A stretch of DNA of 64,000 nt from Usnea hakonensis. Lineage: Eukaryota > Ascomycota > Lecanoromycetes > Lecanorales > Parmeliaceae. A program made the translations under genes and the position numbers. The stretch's first letter is position 1; each line of letters begins with the position of its first letter. The DNA is taken from positions 62,001 to 126,000 of the forward strand of contig BLJB01000064.1 of the NCBI GenBank assembly GCA_013423325.1, read 5' to 3'. The notes beneath the pieces were generated by a model that was not told where the DNA came from, did no database searches, and worked only from the letters and a program-made list of their open reading frames with translations. Of this stretch, positions 10,762 through 23,011 are shown in pieces.

Positions 10762-13700
10762 TCAAGTTAAGAATCCTCTTCCCTGTTCTCTTTCATTTCT
10801 TTTCTCTCTTCGCTCTCTTCTCAATCTCTCATGCCGGGCCTCACGCGATTCATCATGAATCACGTCTTCATCTCCTGACATTTCGACCGTCTCTTCCTGA
10901 GAGTCGTCATTTCTGCTGTCACGTTTGCCGGATCTTGAGCTCCGCGAAGCAGTCAGAGTCGGTCGACTTGGGAGTGCCGGGCTTGTTCCAGATGCTTCAG
11001 GCGCCTGCTTTTGCTTGATAAAGTCAGCGTGCCATACCCACGGCGCATCCCTCTGCGCGGCTACATCCACATCCTGCAGGAAGGCCTGAACCTCTGTGAC
11101 GAGTTCCTTCCTTCGTAGCCTTGCCGATGTATCGCTGTCCGTCTCGACAGCATCGACCTTCAACATTATTTGCGACAAGATTGTTTCGGTGATCCTTTTG
11201 TGATCAAAGTCTCTCTTCTTAGCGTCTGTAGGGGTACTGGAGATGAAGTCGAGCCCTTGAGGGACAAGCTCTGTACGAAACTTGTGAGAAAGAAAATCAA
11301 TTTCTTCCATCGGTGTCCTTTTTACAACACACAGCACCTCGCTCCTCATCCTCAACCCTTCTTCATGGCAAGTCCTTGAATCCGTTTTGAGAGTCTTGCC
11401 TCGATATATTAGCGTTACTCTGCTGGCGTCTTCAACATCGAACACTATCGCTGCTTGTTGCCGAAGGTGCCCAACCAATGTCAGTCCTTCGGCAAGAGAA
11501 AATGCAGGAAAATTGAGCTTGTACAATGACTGTTTGTGTCTCACAATTATGATGTCGGGTTCATCATTGCTTGGCTCGTCTTCAGAGTCCATCTCGAATT
11601 TGCTTCCGTAGGTTGTGGACTCTGGATCGAAATTGCTTTCGTAGCTTGTTCGCGCTGGATGGAACGCTTCCATCGTAGGACTGATTTGGGTAAACTCGTC
11701 TGATTTTCTGTAGGCCCTGCGATGGTGAGGTTTAGGACCACGTTCAGCTTGCCGCTTCGCGCGCCATGCCCGTCTTGAAGTCTCCACCCTGAAGCTCGGG
11801 TTTGAGTCTAAGAGCTCCTTTGGCTCCTCGACTAGCAATGTACTATCATCATTAAATGTCTTGGCATAGTCATGTGAGATCTCTCGTGCTCCGCTCTCCG
11901 AGATGCCGTCCCCGCTGGCTGGCTGGCTTTCGTGCTCTTCTCGTTGCGTCAGCTCTTTTCGACCCCCAGTCGCGACCTCTCTGATTTTGCGACTAGAAAG
12001 AAGACGGTCCATCGCCCTCTGTGCCGTTTTCATAGATCGCCCTATGCAAACTCAAGTCAGCCTCGATAACGTGGGTGGGTACAGGACATCACAAGCATGC
12101 TCTGCTTGGAGAGAAGTAGTAAAGAGGTTTTCATACCTTTTGGTAGTGCGATCTTAGTCCACTTCGGGCGGACCCTAGCAGCCTTTATGACATTGACGAG
12201 AGTTTCGGTATCAATCGAGGAATGCTTAAGAACTTCTGCGAGGAGGAATCGCTACAAGTCAAAAGTAGTCAGCGGTCCAATGCGTACGAATATAAGGAGA
12301 ATTCGAAGTGCAGCTCTTTTCGGCAGGGTCTTACCTCTTCGTCTGTTTCCAAAGGCTTCTCGCCAACAGCTTCATCTGAATCGTCAGTCTCCCAATCCAT
12401 CGAGTCATCGGTCAATGTCAAGTTTGGCCCTATCGATTGTTCCTTAGTATGCGCGGTCATGACATCCTGAAAGGATGGTAGTCTGACAGTATCCGCGCGC
12501 ATAGCTAAACAAATGTCTTGACCGATCTCCGCAGCAGGAATAACATACTCCTCCCGAAGCAAAGTGCTTCCGGCTACAATCATCCCATATACATCTCCTG
12601 TCGTAGCATCCACAACCCAAGATCCAGAGTCGCCAGAAGAAAGGCTTTCTTCAACTTCAATAGACCAGACATGCCGATATTTATCATCTCGCCCAAGCTT
12701 GATCGAGCTATCCGAGCCAGTTCCGACTCCAGGCACTGCACCTCTCCGCGTTGCCACCAGTACCTTACCAAGCGGAGGGGTAGTCTTGATGTTTCTGAAG
12801 AGGAGATGCTCGGGCATTCCAGCGCTCCGAAGTTCTGGACGTAGGTAGACTCCATTGACTGCGTACCTGCCCCAATCCCCAAGCTCACACAGAGCCCAAT
12901 CGAGTCCCTGAGCACTGGAAAGTCTGGATTTGGCTACAATGTGAAGAGAGTTCCAAGCCGTGGTGTAATAGGTTTGGTCTTCAATAGTTCTGCTCTGCTT
13001 TCTTCGCTGTAATCGCCGCTCCTGATGGAGCGCTCCGGGTTGACCCAACCCTACATCTTCTGCTTCATCGTCGTCACTAGAGTCCTCATTGGCCCAGTCG
13101 CTATCGTAAAATGGAAGTTCGCTCAAGCTTCCGGAAATGCTTCGCTGGCCGAGTCCTTCATCCTCTTCAGTGAAGGCATGTGCGGCCGTAAGGCCAAAGC
13201 AAACATCGTCAACCATGATGAACCCTCCCAGGGTCGTTGGTCTACCCGACTCTGGAACAAAGATCTCTTCCGCCCCGAAGCGAAGAGGTATATACACCTC
13301 GTCAGAGGTTTCCTTGTCATTCTCTACCTGCACCTCTTTCAAAGATGTCAATTCTTTCATATCCTTTTCCAGTTCATTTCTCTCCTTCATATTGTTATCG
13401 TAAATTTCCTTCTCCTTGCCGTTGTCCTTCTCCTCCGTTCTCGCCTCATCTCTTCTGCGTTGCTCATGTAGGTCTTTCCGTATAGGATAGACATGGCTAT
13501 CACGTCGGATCTCCCCGTTATCGTCGAGGGTATAGTCCTCTCCACTAAGGAAAGAAACCCTTCTGTCCATCCGAAGTCTCAGGTCACAAAAAGGTATCGC
13601 TTTCAGAGCAAATTTGGCTGCCTTTAACACTCCATGTTGTGAGATGACCCGGAAAGTCCTTTTCAAGACGATAGATTGACTGCAAGAGATGACGACTGTG

Positions 13701-14101
13701 GGTTGGGCACAGGTTTTATCATGTCCCAGCATCCAGCAATGATGGACGGTTGCAGTGCTTCGAATACTGCGGCCCTTGTATATTTCTCCCCCATGTTCAC
13801 GCAGTACCTCCCCAACTCGATCCCGCAGATCCTGGTTCCATTTTTGTGAAGCTAACCCGACCAGAACCCATCGTCGCCGACCACCAAGGTCAGTCAATTG
13901 ATCGCCGAAAGAATTCTCGAATGCAGGGTCGGTGCGTTCACTGGCAGCGAGTGGGGCCTTGTTCTTGAGGGCGAGGATCTTGTCACGGAATCCTAATCCT
14001 GGCTTTTGCGATTCGCTGGATATTATGGAGGCGAGATCGGAAGTCATATCCACTTCAAGAAATCGGCTCGAGAGACGCTTTCGGCGAAGACATTGGTGCA
14101 A
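10762..14101 (-). CDS. Trypsin-like protease / ubiquitin-like / BAG-domain fusion protein
   Basis: Three exons (14101-12335, 12251-12137, 12041-10762) splice in phase to about 1053 residues. The N-terminal 600 residues contain a chymotrypsin-fold signature: LTAAHAF (His), DWALCEL (Asp) and SSGDSGSWVVD (Ser), about 310-530. Exon 2 encodes a short helical module (RFLLAEVLKHSS...VRPKWTKIALPK) that continues across the intron into GRSMKTAQ, which argues for one gene rather than two. A ubiquitin-like fold (LNFPAFSLAEGLTLVGHL, LIYRGKTL) and a BAG-type three-helix region (about residues 905-970) follow. BAG domains bind the HSP70 ATPase domain and release ADP. The C-terminus is charged, with RRERREKR-type runs. 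Function of the whole is unknown. Two separate genes, split near 12.1 kb, is the alternative. Confidence 0.65.
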
Positions 14102-14584
14102 AGAGATGACTTCCTGGCCTCGTTGGCGGCAATTTGATCATGATGATGGAGGGTATTCATATTCATAGGTAGTCGTATAAGATGACCAGAGCTTCAAGAT
14201 GCTTGGCAGAAAAAGTTGTTTTCAGGTAAGGTAAGGTAGTAAGTACTACAACAATCATTGGGGCATCCCTGCCAAGAAACTCCATGTTTAGAACGTGGGG
14301 AAATACAGCCAAGATACGCTAAGGTAAACTAAGGTACACTAAGGTAAACTAAGGTACACTAAGGTAAACTAAGGTACACTAAGGTATTCGTACTTAAACG
14401 CTGCAAGTAAGGTAAAGTACCTATGCAACGGGGCTGACGGAAGGGACGATCTACCGTCTGCTACTTTACAGTTCCCAGAACCCAGGATCCAGGACATCCA
14501 GGACTCTGGTCGCAAAGCATACCTTATCAGAGGAACATCGACTCTCAATTGATACCAATTCTAGATACACGTAGATAGGAGAAC
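14102..14584. promoter_or_regulatory. Divergent intergenic promoter region
   Basis: The 483 bp lie between the divergent starts at 14101 (-) and 14585 (+), so both promoters must be here. The region holds the 10-bp tandem array at 14321-14386 and extra aaggta copies near 14225 and 14408. No clear TATA box was seen. Confidence 0.5.
14321..14386 (+). repeat. 10-bp tandem repeat aaggta(a/c)act
   Basis: Six and a half head-to-tail copies of a 10-mer alternate strictly between aaggtaaact and aaggtacact, giving a true 20-bp period repeated 3.3 times. It ends at aaggta 14386. Confidence 0.95.
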
Positions 14585-15751
14585 ATGTCGTTCATGTCGG
14601 TGCCAGGCCCGAAATCAGACCTTCACAAGCTGCTTCTGCCCGAAGATCCTAACGACGCTTTGGACAAGACACTGCAACATCACATCACAGCTTCTCTATG
14701 GTCTGCGCAACAGCATCACAATCCTGTCGTCTACTTCCAGTATTTCAAAGCAGAATGTGAGGCCTGGAGACTCAGTGGCAGCCCCGTTGTCATTCAAACA
14801 TACCAAGATTTCTTGGATCTCGTCCAACATTTGAAGCGAACCCGCCGTGAAAAGCGCTCTGACCCTGTTGTCCTCGACTTCTTCCCTCCTTTACAGGAAC
14901 TTGATGACGAGAAACCGCAAACGCCATCTCTTACAGATCAAACCTCTCCCGAGCATCTACAATTACCCTTGAGACTGCGCTTCCCGCACTGTGATCTACT
15001 TTCTGCCACAAATTCCATCTTCTTGGCCGTGCGTCTCTGGTTAATGCTAAATGTCGGGTCCTCTGCCATTCTTACGCTTTTCCCCGGAAGATCGAGCCCG
15101 GAATGGACGGACGACCAAAGTCTCGATAGCTTTATAGATTCATGCTTTCCTGCTTCTGATTGGGGTCCTAGACTATCGCAGTGGCCATTCTCTCTGAATA
15201 CTTACAATTTAGAACGTGTCGGGGGGTTTGAGATCGTTTGGACTGACCATTTGGCTGACCACCTCTACCTGAATGAAGACCTTGGCACCATCAGTATCTA
15301 TCACCACGTTCAGGTCCTACGCGGACTTCTGCAGGCCAAGTCACCAAACCAAGCGCTTCCAGATCGGCTGATCTTAGAGACACTACAAACGCTTGCTCTT
15401 ATCATCCCCCGGGCGAACCGAGACTGCAAAAAGTGGTTCGAAAAGGTCTCTTCCAAGTACGTGGAGAACATTGATCGTGGAGCCGGTGACGTCGAAATGC
15501 TGCACTGGGCCCGCTCACCGGAGAAATACAAATACTGGGGCCAACGTTTAATTACGATCAAAATGGCGTACGATGCCTCGGAGCCCAAGAATCTGGGACA
15601 ATGGTGGCATGACAGACGAAGGAGGGTGGAGTGGTATACATTTTGGGTTGCGGTTCTCGTCGTCTTCTTGACCATCGTTTTCGGACTGATCCAATCAATC
15701 ACTGGTGTAATGCAGGTTTACTATGCGGCGCATTCCGGGCAGTCTGGGTAG
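14585..15751 (+). CDS. Fungal hypothetical protein with C-terminal membrane anchor
   Basis: A single exon of 388 codons. The body is soluble and helical with many Trp and Tyr residues and no recognised catalytic motif. Near the C-terminus an Arg-rich stretch (HDRRRRVEWYTFW) is followed by one strongly hydrophobic segment (VAVLVVFLTIVFGLIQSIT), residues about 350-375, then a short tail. This is a tail-anchored or single-pass arrangement with the bulk probably cytosolic. The layout resembles a widespread Pezizomycotina family of unknown function, as far as I can judge without a search. It is divergent to the protease-BAG gene. Confidence 0.7.
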   Translation: MSFMSVPGPKSDLHKLLLPEDPNDALDKTLQHHITASLWSAQQHHNPVVYFQYFKAECEAWRLSGSPVVIQTYQDFLDLVQHLKRTRREKRSDPVVLDFFPPLQELDDEKPQTPSLTDQTSPEHLQLPLRLRFPHCDLLSATNSIFLAVRLWLMLNVGSSAILTLFPGRSSPEWTDDQSLDSFIDSCFPASDWGPRLSQWPFSLNTYNLERVGGFEIVWTDHLADHLYLNEDLGTISIYHHVQVLRGLLQAKSPNQALPDRLILETLQTLALIIPRANRDCKKWFEKVSSKYVENIDRGAGDVEMLHWARSPEKYKYWGQRLITIKMAYDASEPKNLGQWWHDRRRRVEWYTFWVAVLVVFLTIVFGLIQSITGVMQVYYAAHSGQSG

Positions 15752-16911
15752 GTTTTCCGTCCTGTGATTACCAAGGCTTCTATGAGGGGGCCTCTACGAA
15801 TCTTACAACCGGAAAAGCGCCCTGATGCTACCTATGGGAGTGCGTTGTCAGGAAGTATACCACAACTTCATGCCACCTTCAGACCGCCAGTGCCATCAGA
15901 TCTACCTCGGCGTCAGGACTAGGACCAAGAGAGGTAGAAAGCTTGCTCTATACCGCCGGCTCCAGATTCAGCTTTCAGACTGTTGGGGTTGGGCGGCTTA
16001 CAGAGCCAAGCGACATTTTGGGAAACAAAGAACAGGAACAGGATCACACATAATTCCAATCCGTACAATGAATCAAAATCACCACGCCCATGCCCAAGAT
16101 AACGCCTACTAGCGCTCGAAAGCAGTCATAGGAGCAACCAATCCTATTTCGGGTTTCCATCCCAGCTCTACGCACAGCCACCTACCGGAGTAATTTTCCT
16201 CTATCTGCCTATCGATATGACAGCACGGTGCAAGGAATAATCAGAGATATAGCGAGAGTGAGATTTTCCAGGGAAAAGACAGCTTTGTACTTTAGTGTGA
16301 ATAGGATGATATCCTTCAGGGGTTTTAAGAGAAAGAGAGGTGTCCTTTCCTCCATGATTGCTATACAGCAACAAGGCTCTATGTTTCACAATTCCTCCAA
16401 ATGCAAGCCCAAAAGTCTATATATTCCCAGCTTCATGCGGACAGAACAAGTGTCCTTTCGCACCCAACGGCCCGGAAACAGCTGTAACAGTTGGCTGCAA
16501 AATGGCCTAAAAAAAGCGCGGCTGAAGCGGAAGTACCCCAAAAAGCATAAAAACCCAATGCCACCGGCAACCAATAAGCGTGAATATGAGGACGGAGAAA
16601 AGTAATTCCGACCTAGCCGCATCGCCCACTTTATTTTTCAAAATGTAAACGTGGTCACAGCATAAAGTGTTTTAAATGCAATACTCGACTTCTCCTTCTT
16701 TTTGACCACGACACCCTTTTATCACATGCGCACTCCTTATATCCATCACTCACTGCCCTCTTCATATACATCCACCCTACATTCCTTCCCTCCTGCCTGA
16801 CACCTCTGTCCATAGCTCAGTGCCAAGTGTCCAACCTCACACCTTACCCTTCCTCGACCGACTCGACGAACCAAACCACACATCTCAGAGCACACGCACA
16901 CACCACACACC
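15752..16911. other. Intergenic region upstream of the BiP gene
   Basis: No gene recognised. Open frames are short, overlap on both strands and show no conserved motif. The last 300 bp form the BiP promoter, with a CT-rich leader near the start codon. Confidence 0.5.
16650..16710. promoter_or_regulatory. Inverted pair of CGTGGTCA/TGACCACG elements upstream of BiP
   Basis: The octamer CGTGGTCA lies at 16650-16657 and its exact reverse complement TGACCACG at 16703-16710, about 200-260 bp before the BiP start. Stress-response factors of the bZIP class bind ACGTG-like cores, so this could be an unfolded-protein response site. It does not match the yeast UPRE core, so the role is a guess. Confidence 0.25.
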
Positions 16912-19442
16912 ATGTCTCGCCACTCGAGGGCAAACCGTTCAGGACCATCATGGTCCCCACTCATCATCCTCCTCTGCCTCTTAATCTGTCCACTCGCACT
17001 CCTAGGTCACGCCAACGCGCAAGGAGACGACCAAGAGCCCCTCGGATCCGAGAGCTCGAAGCAGGACCTTGGCGATGTCATCGGCATAGATCTGGGAACC
17101 ACCTATAGCTGTGTCGGTGTCATGTTGAACGGCAAAGTGGAGATCCTGGTCAACGACCAGGGCAACCGTATCACTCCCAGCTATGTGGCTTTCAACGACG
17201 AAGAACGTTTGGTCGGAGACGCAGCTAAGAACCAATACGCCGCGAACCCTGTTCGTACGATCTATGATTCCAAGTAAGTTTCGTGCGCCGTTCTCACTTA
17301 CCAGCTTGGTTCGCTGACAGGTTGCGCAGGCGATTGATCGGACGCAAGTTCGCGGACAAAGACGTCCAGAGTGACATCAAGCACTTCCCTTTCCGAGTCA
17401 CCAACCAGAACGACAAGCCCGCCATCACGGTTGAGGTTCAAGGAAAGGATCGGTCCTTCTCCCCCGAAGAAGTCTCCGCCATGGTACTCGGAAAGATGAA
17501 GGAGATCGCAGAGAGCTACCTTGGGAAAACCGTGGTCAACGCCGTGGTCACCGTTCCAGCATATTTCAACGACAATCAACGACAGGCTACCAAGGATGCT
17601 GGCACCATTGCCGGCTTGAACGTCGTTCGAGTCGTGAACGAGCCAACCGCCGCCGCCATCGCATACGGTCTTGACCGCACTGGTGACGAGCGTCAAATCA
17701 TCGTCTATGATCTTGGAGGAGGAACCTTCGATGTGTCTCTGTTAACCATCGACAATGGCGTTTTTGAGGTCCAGGCAACCGCTGGAGACACCCATCTTGG
17801 AGGAGAAGATTTTGGTAGGTCGCTACCGTCTGGACTTGTGTTATTGGCAAAGATGACTTGTTGACGCTTGCGCAGATCAGAGAATCATCAACTACTTCGC
17901 GAAGAGATACAACAAGGACAAGAAGTAAGTACATATGCTCTCAAAGTCTCTCTTCTTGACTGGTATTTGGAGACTTGAGTTGAGGCCACCGAGTCTTTTT
18001 CTTATACATGTGTTTGGAGACAAGATTCAATATCGATTGAGCAATGCTGACTGCTACCCTTTAACAGCGTGGACATCACCAAGGATTTGAAGACGATGGG
18101 AAAGTTAAAGCGTGAGGTTGAAAAGGCCAAGGTATGCAATCTCTGCCTTGAACTACCTTAAGCTGTCTCGTTGCATGTGTCCACTGGGACACTCACACTC
18201 CTGTCTGAACAATGCTGACTCGACGTTCTCTTCTAGCGTACCCTCTCTAGCCAGATGTCGGTCAGACTGGAAATCGAGAGCTTCTACAAAGGAGAGGACT
18301 TCAGCGAGCAGCTCACACGGGCAAAATTCGAAGAGCTGAATATGGACTTGTTCAAGAAGACTTTGAAACCTGTCGAACAAGTCTTGAAGGACGCAAAGGT
18401 CAAGAAAAACGAGATCAATGATATCGTCCTCGTTGGAGGGTCTACTCGTATCCCCAAGTATGTTTTGTCCGAGTCAGAAATCTGTTTCTAGAGAAGATGC
18501 TGACACTGCGAAAAGGGTCCAAGCTATGTTGGAGGAATTCTTCGGAAAGCCGCTGAGCAAAGGCATCAACCCGGATGAAGCTGTAGCTTTCGGCGCAGCA
18601 GTTCAAGGTGGTGTTCTGTCCGGAGCTGAGGGTACATCGGAGATCATTCTTATGGATGTAAATCCATTGACTCTCGGTATTGAAACGACTGGTGGTGTCA
18701 TGTGAGTGACTCAGATTCTCCATATTGGTAGGGATTACTGACCAATCGCTTCTTCAGGACTAAATTAATCCCTCGAGGCACCTCTATCCCCACACGCAAA
18801 TCTCAGATCTTCTCCACCGCAGCAGATAACCAGCCCGTCGTCTTGATCCAAGTCTTCGAGGGTGAACGTTCCATGACCAAAGACAACAATCTTCTTGGCA
18901 AGTTCGACCTTACTGGTATTCCAGCAGCCCCTCGCGGCGTTCCGCAGATCGAGGTCTCCTTTGAGCTTGATGCAAACGGAATTTTGAAAGTATCCGCTGG
19001 CGACAAAGGCACCGGCAAATCAGAGAGTATCACCATCACAAACGACAAAGGCCGCCTTTCGCAAGAAGAGATTGACCGCATGATCGCTGAGGCGCAGGAG
19101 TTCGCTGAAGAAGACAAGGCCACATCCGAGCGGATCCAGGCCCGCAATGGTCTTGAAAACTACGTGTTCAGCCTCAAGAATCAAGCCAACGACGAGGAAG
19201 GTCTTGGTGGCAAGATCGATGAGGAGGACAAGGAAACACTTTTGGAAGCTGTCAAGGAGACAGCAGACTGGCTCGAGTCGAACGCCTCGGACGCTACGAC
19301 TGAAGACTTTGAGGAGCAAAAGGAGAAGCTCTCAAACGTGGCGTATCCCATCACGAGCAAACTCTATAGCGGCATGGGCGGCGACATGCCTCCCATGGGC
19401 GGTGAGGATGAGGACGAAGATGCCGGACACGATGAGTTATAA
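16912..19442 (+). CDS. kar2: ER HSP70 chaperone BiP/Kar2
   Basis: Seven exons (16912-17273, 17330-17814, 17876-17924, 18068-18131, 18237-18457, 18516-18701, 18758-19442) give about 683 residues, close to the usual length. An N-terminal signal peptide (hydrophobic LIILLCLLICPLALLG) precedes the HSP70 ATPase signature IDLGTTYSC; IYDLGGGTFDVSLL and IVLVGGSTRIPK also match HSP70 signatures. The substrate-binding domain follows, and the protein ends in HDEL, the fungal ER retrieval signal. BiP folds and retains secretory proteins in the ER lumen, helps translocation and reports unfolded-protein stress. All introns are GT..AG and in phase. The gene is intact. Confidence 0.97.
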
Positions 19443-20076
19443 GAGCTAGGATCCACAATTACCGGACCCCGTGAGAGAATGGGGTGCCAATATGCACCAA
19501 CAATATGTACAATGCGCAAGGGGAAAAAGGGTGTGATTTGCGATTTAGAGATGTGCACAGGTGTACAAAAATGATAGAATCGATATGCATCAGGCTGGAG
19601 TCCACAGTGATACATACTCATTTGACGACTTCTCCTTTTTTCTGAAGTAGGTACTCACGTACTATACCCACTTTAGTTAGGCGTAGATTAGTAAGACGGG
19701 ATACATAGCGGCGGAACCTCGGCAACCAGCTAGGTATGTTGTTTTTTGACATACCTAAAGTAAGGTAGGTACTCTAAAGTACTACCTTTTTGAACCAAAT
19801 TTTCTCTGTGGCTCGTCTTACCTACATCTTGATCTGACTCTAGCACACTCACTTCCACATCATCTCTGCACACCTGCTTTCTTCTCACCCTACGCTCCTC
19901 ATAATTGCCAAGTCAATCGTGGGAGGAGCATCACCTGCATCTCCCTTTCGATCCCAGTTGTCACGCGCAAACATTGTGCACGAGACATGGAAATATAGAC
20001 CAGCGACAGCGTCACCTTCAGCACCACGCTTCGAGTCTGTTCTGTTGATTGACCTGTTCTTTCATGTTCCTCCAAC
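19443..20076. other. Intergenic region between BiP and MDM34
   Basis: No gene seen. It contains the BiP 3' end and the MDM34 promoter. A cluster of TACCT/AGGTA motifs occurs at 19733-19790, like those in the 14.3-kb repeat. Confidence 0.55.
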
Positions 20077-21880
20077 ATGGCTTTCAACTTCAACTGGTCG
20101 CCTTTAACAGCCGACGCTTCTTTCTACACCAGGGCACAAGAGCTGCTGACGACTGCTTTGAACAAGTCCCCGAAGCCTCCAATCATCGTCGACGACATCC
20201 TGGTAAATGAATTAAATCTCGGTTCTGTTCCCCCAGATCTTGAGATCCTCGAAATTGGGGACCTAGCCGAGGATCGGTTTCGAGGCATCTTCAAGATGTG
20301 CTACACCGGGGATGCATTTCTCACTCTGAAGACCAGAGTCCAAGTAGGTGGTCGAAGTGCAAGATACCCTGTCTGCCGCTGATGTTTGCCAGGCAAATCC
20401 TCTCAATACCTACCTATCTACAAAGCCTTCGTTCACTTCCCCGCAACCTCTCGCTGCCTCCTCTAGCCTCACGATTCCTCTACAAATTACACTATCTGAA
20501 ATAAAGCTATCCGCATTCATAATACTGGTGTTTTCAAGGCAGAAAGGCCTCACACTTGTCTTCCGGAATGATCCGCTAGAGTCGCTCAAGGTGTCCTCTA
20601 CCTTTGACGCAATTCCCTTTGTCCGAGAATACTTGCAAAAGGAAATCGAAGGCCAACTGCGGACGCTTCTGATGGATGAAGTTCCCGTCATCATACATCG
20701 TCTGTCTTTGCGACTCTGGGTTCCGGAATATCGGGAAAGAGAAGATGAGGAGCTAGCGCTAAACCTTCAAGACTCCACAATCGGAGAGAAGCCAGTGGAT
20801 CCATTAGCAAGTCCACCTCAAGATGCAGTGGACATTTCTGGGAATATCTTGGATGCGTCGCAGATAGCCTCTCTATCTCTGGATTCGGGTCCGGAAATGC
20901 ACGCTCTTTTCTCGCAAAAGAATCTTTTGCGCCTAAGTGCTTTGACGGATTCGCACAGGACTTTGTCACTTTTCACGCCTGGTATTCGGGATGTTGTCTT
21001 CAGAGCTTGGGCTGGGCCTACGGAAAGAGGAGAAATGCATGGTAGCAGTGGGCGAGCAACACCGATCACACCCCTGATGGCACGCGGTCAGTCCTACACT
21101 GGCAATTCTAGTACAACATACGTATTCTCAGATGCCGGTGATGCTGGGCAGCATCTGTCGAGACCTGGGATGTCATCTTTTGGTTCGGCTGCTTCAGGCT
21201 TGGGTCTCGGATCAAATAAGCATGGCAAGCCTCATGGAGGACGGAAACGGAAGCACCGAGTTGTCAATCTCAGGAAGAAAGCAATGGATGGAGATGATGT
21301 TGAGAGTGTGAGCGGAGAAAGTATGACAGCTTCTGGAACCATGTCCTCAGCACCGTCAGAGACTGGCGCTCGACCTGTGACACCAGAGCGACGTGATGGG
21401 GAACTAGTCACGCCTCCCAAGACACCAGAAACTACAGCGTCGCAGAAGGAGCCAGGCGATGGTACGCCCTTGCGATTTAGAAAGTTTACGCCCAGTCAAC
21501 CTTACCAAGATGATCCAGAAAGTACACCCAGACCACCTCAATATACTGTGCCATTGCCGACTTCGCAAACACAGTCAAGCGCTCGAACCGCTAAGCGACC
21601 TTCACTACGGCCATCATCAACTTCAATGCAAGCACCTCAACACTCTATCGAGAATGACTTGAAGCCAGAAGACTCACCTTCTCCATCTTCACCTCTCAAA
21701 CAATTATCCCCGTCCCCTATGGATGAGTCTTCTCCCAATGGTATGATGGCACAACCGTGGTTGACCAAAATGGCGCGTGAGATCGCTCGCAAAGTACAAG
21801 ATCAAAAAGCAGCGGGTCGTGGGTTTTGGGATCGAAACAACGAGGCACAGGAGGAGCCACCTCCTGCTTATGGGTCCTGA
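20077..21880 (+). CDS. mdm34: ERMES complex subunit Mdm34
   Basis: Two exons (20077-20343 and 20393-21880) encode 584 residues. The N-terminus begins MAFNFNWSPL, diagnostic of Mdm34, and the first 200 residues form an SMP lipid-transfer domain (TLKTRVQ joined to ANPLNTYL across the intron, then VFRNDPLESLKVSSTF and FVREYLQKEIEGQLR). The rest is low-complexity Ser/Pro/Thr-rich, as in other filamentous fungi, with a basic patch (GGRKRKHRVVNLRKKA). With Mdm10, Mdm12 and Mmm1 it tethers ER to the mitochondrial outer membrane and supports phospholipid exchange. The 49-bp intron is in phase 0 and restores the conserved junction. Confidence 0.95.
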
Positions 21881-23011
21881 GTTCCAAGAGTAATTGACGG
21901 CGCATGGTAGGCAGATGGTTTTTTGGGGGTCATTGATCATGGTGACAGGCGTTGGCGTTAGATAGATAGATACCCTCCCTGCTTCTTTTCTAAATGATAC
22001 GATACGATAATAGAACGGATTCCCTCCATTGCTCTTTCGCTCAGAGCAATCTAGACGAACAGTGTTCCATAACTTCCTCATCGCTCAACAGCGACAGCCT
22101 TTCGCATTCCTTCCCAATATCGCTCCACTCAGTCCTCTACTCTCTCGACATCCACTCTTACTCCTTAAACAATGTTGCTACAGAAACATCATTTGCCCTG
22201 CATTATTGGAGGTGACGGACGAGAACTCGATTGTAAAGCAGACCCAGGCTCCATTAGTACCTAAGCACCGAGACTTAAATCCGCGTTCCGCAGGCCTGGG
22301 ACGTGGACTGTATTGTTCTTTGCTCGTTTTTTTTTCCGGCGTTAAGCGCGATAGTAGTAAATTATATAGGCGTAGAGCCCTTTAGATTACTAGTTGTATA
22401 GAGATTAGTTTATAGATTTATAGAAAGTTAGTTATATATAGGTATAATAAAAAGAAGTACTCTTACGAGAGAGATTAGTTTTAAGGGTATATAAATATAG
22501 GGAAATTTAAAGAGAAAGAAATCGCTACTAATTCTATCTATATATTCTATAATTTTATTTATTAATATAGTTAGAACGTTTTATTAAACTTGAGTCGAAA
22601 TAAGTAGAGAATACTATATATAGCTCTTATATAAAAAATAAGAATAATATCGTTAAATTTTATTAAAACTTATAATAATAATAGGTAAGTTTCTATATCT
22701 AGTATTCTTTGAATCTTTATCTACACTAGTTCTTATTTTAATACTAGATCACTGATGATTATTAATCTTCCTCTTAGAATTACTGAACTTGCCTGTCACG
22801 GCATGCGGGTGGTAGTACCGCTAACCGGTAGGCCAAAAGACCAAAAGAGCCCCGGACCCCGCTAAGGCAGGGGTCCTCCACTAACACACTACTTGTTCGT
22901 GACATTGCCCCTTTTATGGCATATTAAAACGGTGCGGTCTATGAGATCTATGTTATAACCTGGCTCTTCTTCTTCGTGAGAAGACTTGCTCAAAGGTGAC
23001 GTGTGGCAACC
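21881..23011. other. Intergenic region with an AT-rich, probably RIP-mutated repeat relic
   Basis: From about 22310 to 22760 the sequence is strongly AT-rich (poly ta, tat, ata words) and stops occur in all frames. Around 22795-22880 the composition jumps to GC-rich (ggccaaaagaccaaaagagccccgg). This is what a transposon mutated by C-to-T RIP looks like beside less affected sequence. It separates the conserved block on the left from the accessory island on the right. Confidence 0.6.

Noticed and set aside
10762..12033. Stand-alone 423-residue BAG protein starting at Met 12033
   Set aside because: The exon extends upstream in phase to a good acceptor at 12042-12043 and the motif crossing the junction supports a longer protein; kept as the alternative model.
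17002..17696. Antisense open frames inside the BiP gene
   Set aside because: They are shadows of a highly biased, conserved coding sequence.
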